A stretch of 64,000 nucleotides of DNA, from contig JAUOPI010000008.1 of the NCBI GenBank assembly GCA_030546905.1, positions 94,687-158,686 of the forward strand, in the 5' to 3' direction. The notes beneath the pieces are model-generated. The model made no database searches. It saw nothing but the letters and a program-made list of their open reading frames with translations, and was not told where the DNA came from. Each line of letters begins with the position of its first letter. Position 1 is the first letter of the stretch. Below are positions 61,584 to 64,000 of the stretch, one piece after another. A program made the position numbers and the translations under genes. Origin of the DNA: Granulosicoccaceae sp. 1_MG-2023. GTDB lineage: Bacteria; Pseudomonadota; Gammaproteobacteria; Granulosicoccales; Granulosicoccaceae.

Positions 61584-62867
61584 ATGGCTTACAACTCCGA
61601 CTCCAACACTGCTGTGAAGCAGGAACCGGCTGACCATGACGACATCGTCAAGGTCGCTCAGACCTTGTCTCCGATCGGCGACCTGAACCCGGCGAACCGC
61701 CAGGCACTCAGCCGCTCGGCGACAGTGATGCATCTGCAGCGCAACGATCAACTTAAACTGGACACGGTCATGCGCGGTCTGGTGTATGTGGTTGATGGCA
61801 GTGTCACGCTGTATAACGGCAAACACGAAATCACCACCATCGAAGGCGGGAGCAAGGAGTCAGCTCAACCTCTGGTGGTCGATCAGGCAGCCAATCAGAG
61901 CATCCGCACCAAAGCATTCGCCAAACTGATTCGCTTTTCCCGCGAACAGATGGACATTCTGCTGAAAGAACAGGAACGCGCCGCGACCCGCGTTATCGAG
62001 CGCCAGGTCAGTGAAGCTGACAATCTGGTTTTCGACGATATCGTCAACGATATGCGCAACAACTCCGTGATGCTTGGCAGCTTCCGCGAGACGGCGAAAA
62101 TGATCATGGCCGCGATCAAGGCGCGCAGCATGGAGATTCCGGAGCTGGCAACGATTATCCAGTCCGACCCCGGTCTCGCAGCGCACGTGATACTGGCCGC
62201 CTCACGCGCGGACGGCGCCAACAGCGATCCGGTTCAGACCATCCGCGGCGCGATCACCCGCCTCGGCGTGGAAGCGACCGTGCGTATGGCCATGGCCCTG
62301 CCGGCCAAACATGCGCTTAACAGCGACAACCCGGTTATCAATGCACACTTGCTGAAATACTCGCGACGCTCGACCCTGGCCTCCTCCATCACCTCGGTGC
62401 TGGCGACCAAGGTGCCGGGCCTCAAACCGGATATGGCACTGCTTGCCGGTCTCACCGCCGACATCGGCGAACTGCTGGTCCTGTGCTACGCAGATCGCCA
62501 TCCGGAGACCTTCAACAACACGCGCACGCTGACCGAAACCGTCGAAAATCTGCGTACCATCTGCGGCAGCTGGCTGCTCGGCACCTGGGGTTTTGCCCCG
62601 GAATTTGTCGAAACAACCCACACCGCGCGCGACTGGTACCGCAATAAAACCGGCGATATCGAATACGCCGATCTGGTCACCGCGGCCCTGCTGATGATTC
62701 AGGCCGAATTTCCGGACAACGAAAGCAGCTCAATTCCGGCCGCAACCAACCTGCTGATCACGCGGCGCCTGCAAAACGCCGGCATCAATATCCTTGAGCC
62801 GCGCGAATATATGCAACAAGCCGGCAAACGCATCACCGATCTGGCCGGGCTGCTGAAAAGCGCGTAA
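61584..62867 (+). CDS. HDOD domain protein with N-terminal cyclic-nucleotide-binding-like domain
   Basis: The 427-residue protein has a disordered start, an N-terminal beta-rich region (about 45-130, GLVYVVDGSVTLYNG and a following IEGGS) resembling a degenerate cNMP-binding fold, and an HDOD domain (about 165-385, with IQSDPGLAAHVILAASRA, AITRLGVEATVRMAMALP and LAGLTADIGELLVLCYA). HDOD is an HD-GYP-like fold that usually lacks the metal-binding HD pair, and no HD pair is seen here. Such proteins act in signalling cascades controlling motility, biofilm or two-component pathways. It stands alone with a terminator, and its partner is unknown. Confidence 0.87.
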   Translation: MAYNSDSNTAVKQEPADHDDIVKVAQTLSPIGDLNPANRQALSRSATVMHLQRNDQLKLDTVMRGLVYVVDGSVTLYNGKHEITTIEGGSKESAQPLVVDQAANQSIRTKAFAKLIRFSREQMDILLKEQERAATRVIERQVSEADNLVFDDIVNDMRNNSVMLGSFRETAKMIMAAIKARSMEIPELATIIQSDPGLAAHVILAASRADGANSDPVQTIRGAITRLGVEATVRMAMALPAKHALNSDNPVINAHLLKYSRRSTLASSITSVLATKVPGLKPDMALLAGLTADIGELLVLCYADRHPETFNNTRTLTETVENLRTICGSWLLGTWGFAPEFVETTHTARDWYRNKTGDIEYADLVTAALLMIQAEFPDNESSSIPAATNLLITRRLQNAGINILEPREYMQQAGKRITDLAGLLKSA

Positions 62868-62889
62868 ACGCGCTGCATCAGCCAATCCC

Positions 62890-62918
62890 AAAAGGCGCCT
62901 CTTGCAGGCGCCTTTTTT
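62890..62918 (+). terminator. Rho-independent terminator of the HDOD gene
   Basis: AAAAGGCGCCT / AGGCGCCTTTTTT with loop CTTGC starts 23 bp after the stop codon. Confidence 0.92.
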
Positions 62919-62935
62919 ATGCCCGCAATTCACCT

Positions 62936-63899
62936 GTAGGAGCGGCTATAGCCGCGACCGCCGGAGCACACGGATCAGCACCGCAGGTCGCCTGTATACA
63001 GGCTCCTACAAGACGCACCGATAACCGCGACCTGCCCAAGCCAACCGCTGCACAGCACGCAGCTCCCAACCTTGTAGGAGCGGCTATAGCCGCGACCGAC
63101 GGAGCACAGATCAGCACCGCAAGCCGCCTGTATACAGGCTCCTACAGGACGCACCGGTAACCGCGGTCTGCCCAGGCCAACTGCACCACAGCACACAGCC
63201 CTCCACCCTGTAGGAGCGGCTATAGCCGCGACCGCCGAAGCTCGGATCAGCACCGCAGGTCGCCTGTATACAGGCTCCTACAGGACGCACCGATAACCGC
63301 GATACCCAGGCCAACTGCGCCACAGCACGCAGCCCACCCTGTAGGAGCGGCTACAGCCGCGACCGACGGAGCACGGATCAGCACCGCAAGTCGCCTGTAT
63401 ACAGGCTCCTACAGGACGCACCGGTAACCGCGACCTGCCCAGTCCAACCGCAGTACAGCACGCAGCCCCTCCACCCTGTAGGAGCGGCTATAGCCGCGAG
63501 CGCCGCAGCACGGATCGACACCGCAGGTCGCCTGTATACAGGCTCCTACAGGACGCGCCGGTAACCGCGATCCACCCACAAGGCAACTACGTCACAGCAC
63601 GCAGCCTCCCCCCCCCCCTGTAGGAGCGGCTATAGCGGCGACCGCCGGAGCACAGATCAGCACCGCAAGTCGCCTGTATACAGGCTCCTACAGGGCGCAC
63701 CGATAACCGCGATCCACCCACAAGCCAACTGCGCCACAGCACGCAGCCCCCCCCACCCTGTAGGAGCGGCTATAGCCGCGACCGCCGAAGCACGAATCAG
63801 CACCGCAGGTCGCCTGTATACAGGCTCCTACAGGACGCACCGTTTACCGCGATACACCCACAAGTCAACTACGCCACAGCACACAGCCCCTCCAACCCT
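62936..63899. repeat. Tandem array of seven paired inverted REP elements (BIME-like)
   Basis: Seven units start at 62936, 63074, 63210, 63341, 63478, 63620 and 63760, spaced 131-142 bp. Each has a 72-bp core (74 in the first) beginning GTAGGAGCGGCTATAGCCGC and ending in the inverted element CGCCTGTATACAGGCTCCTA plus C. Both halves are GTAGGAGC-palindrome-GCGAC in inverted orientation, but the palindromes differ: GCGGCTATAGCCGC against GCCTGTATACAGGC. Cores are joined by 60-70 bp linkers that are also conserved (GACGCACCG and CCACAGCACGCAGCCC). Unit 6 has AGCGGC for AGCCGC and unit 4 has CTACAG for CTATAG, each breaking the palindrome. C runs of 11 (63608-63618) and 8 (63747-63754) occur in linkers. 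The GTAG start is the form of REP elements linked to RAYT transposases; none is encoded here. Confidence 0.93.
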
Positions 63900-63922
63900 G
63901 TAGGAGCGGCTATAGCCGCGAC
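63900..63922 (+). repeat. Solitary REP half-unit at the end of the array
   Basis: An eighth copy of the forward half (GTAGGAGCGGCTATAGCCGC then GAC) appears 140 bp after unit 7 but lacks the inverted partner; the sequence then leaves the repeat. Confidence 0.9.
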
Positions 63923-63934
63923 TGCCGAACCCAC

Positions 63935-63972
63935 CGACACTCCCCGAGTGTCGCCCGCAATTTTCTGCGGGC
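63935..63972. other. Two adjacent hairpins after the REP array
   Basis: CGACACTC / GAGTGTCG with a CCC loop (63935-63953) is followed directly by GCCCGCA / TGCGGGC with a six-base loop (63953-63972). They share base 63953, so only one can form fully at a time. Their role is unknown. Confidence 0.6.
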
Positions 63973-63974
63973 AC

Positions 63975-64000
63975 AAAAAAGCCACCTGCCGATTCTCGGC
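63975..64000. terminator. Rho-independent terminator cut by the right edge
   Basis: Six A, then GCCACCTGCCGA, loop TTC and TCGGC at the window end: the last five bases pair with GCCGA and the visible start predicts a continuing AGGTGGC plus T tract. A leading A tract suggests it is bidirectional or serves a minus-strand gene ending to the right. Confidence 0.6.

Noticed and set aside
62917..63323. Overlapping minus-strand frames of 66-92 residues within the repeat array
   Set aside because: They are translations of the REP units in several frames and repeat with the 138-bp period; no start context or independent conservation.
62936..63922. Possible CRISPR array
   Set aside because: Spacers are as conserved as the repeats, the unit is about 138 bp and contains paired palindromes; there are no unique spacers and no cas genes.

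Overview
The window is a GC-rich chromosomal segment from a gammaproteobacterium outside the Enterobacterales. The evidence is gene content and order: ftsYEX-rpoH, a divergent mrcA/pilMNOPQ-aroKB-damX-gltB block, ispB/rplU-rpmA-obgE-proB and murJ-ribF-ileS-lspA-fkpB-ispH, all arranged much as in Pseudomonas-like and purple-sulfur-type Gammaproteobacteria. REP elements starting with GTAG at the right edge fit the same range. No phage, integrase, insertion sequence, CRISPR array, rRNA or tRNA gene was seen.

Layout. 0-3 kb (minus): rsmD (cut by the left edge) behind two overlapping M16 peptidase genes, one with and one without the zinc motif. 3.1-6.8 kb (plus): ftsY-ftsE-ftsX, then rpoH behind a perfect CIRCE operator. 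6.9-9.4 kb: plsY, tsaD (minus), rpsU, yqeY. 9.5-12.1 kb: gltD, hemE. 12.2-14.8 kb (minus): mrcA. 15-28.4 kb (plus): pilMNOPQ (type IV pilus alignment complex and secretin), aroK, aroB, damX, gltB. 28.5-31.6 kb: dnaG, rsmE, a LEA-type lipoprotein. 31.6-34.7 kb (minus): a MipZ-like ParA-family ATPase, an unrecognised lipoprotein, tcdA and a histidine phosphatase. 34.8-37.5 kb (plus): trmB and an SLC13 permease. 37.7-40.5 kb (minus): ypfJ, a P-loop ATPase and metA as one unit. 40.6-46.8 kb: a TatD hydrolase, hemW, a DUF4124 protein (minus), rpmE, a 5'-3' exonuclease, rluE, and a lipoprotein built of eight 23-residue repeats with a peptidoglycan-binding end. 47-49.4 kb: a secreted metzincin with a GlyGly-CTERM tail overlapping a fructosamine kinase. 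49.5-62.9 kb: ispB (minus), rplU-rpmA, obgE-proB, rpsT (minus), murJ, ribF, ileS, lspA, fkpB, ispH and an HDOD protein. 62.9-64 kb: a tandem array of paired, inverted REP elements without coding capacity.

Most genes are housekeeping. They cover membrane-protein targeting and division (FtsYEX), heat shock (RpoH), envelope growth (PBP1a, MurJ, PlsY, LspA), shikimate synthesis, ammonia assimilation (GltBD), translation factors and isoprenoids.

The most notable points are: (i) the gltD-hemE-mrcA-pil-aroKB-damX-gltB block looks like a circular permutation of the Pseudomonas-type cluster and sits exactly between yqeY and dnaG, splitting the rpsU-dnaG operon; (ii) a MipZ-type division-site ATPase outside its usual alphaproteobacterial home; (iii) CIRCE/HrcA control implied for rpoH; (iv) the strictly periodic repeat lipoprotein; (v) seven near-identical 72-bp REP pairs, each able to fold as two different palindromes inside an outer stem. 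All functional statements are read from sequence and remembered family features; no database search was run.
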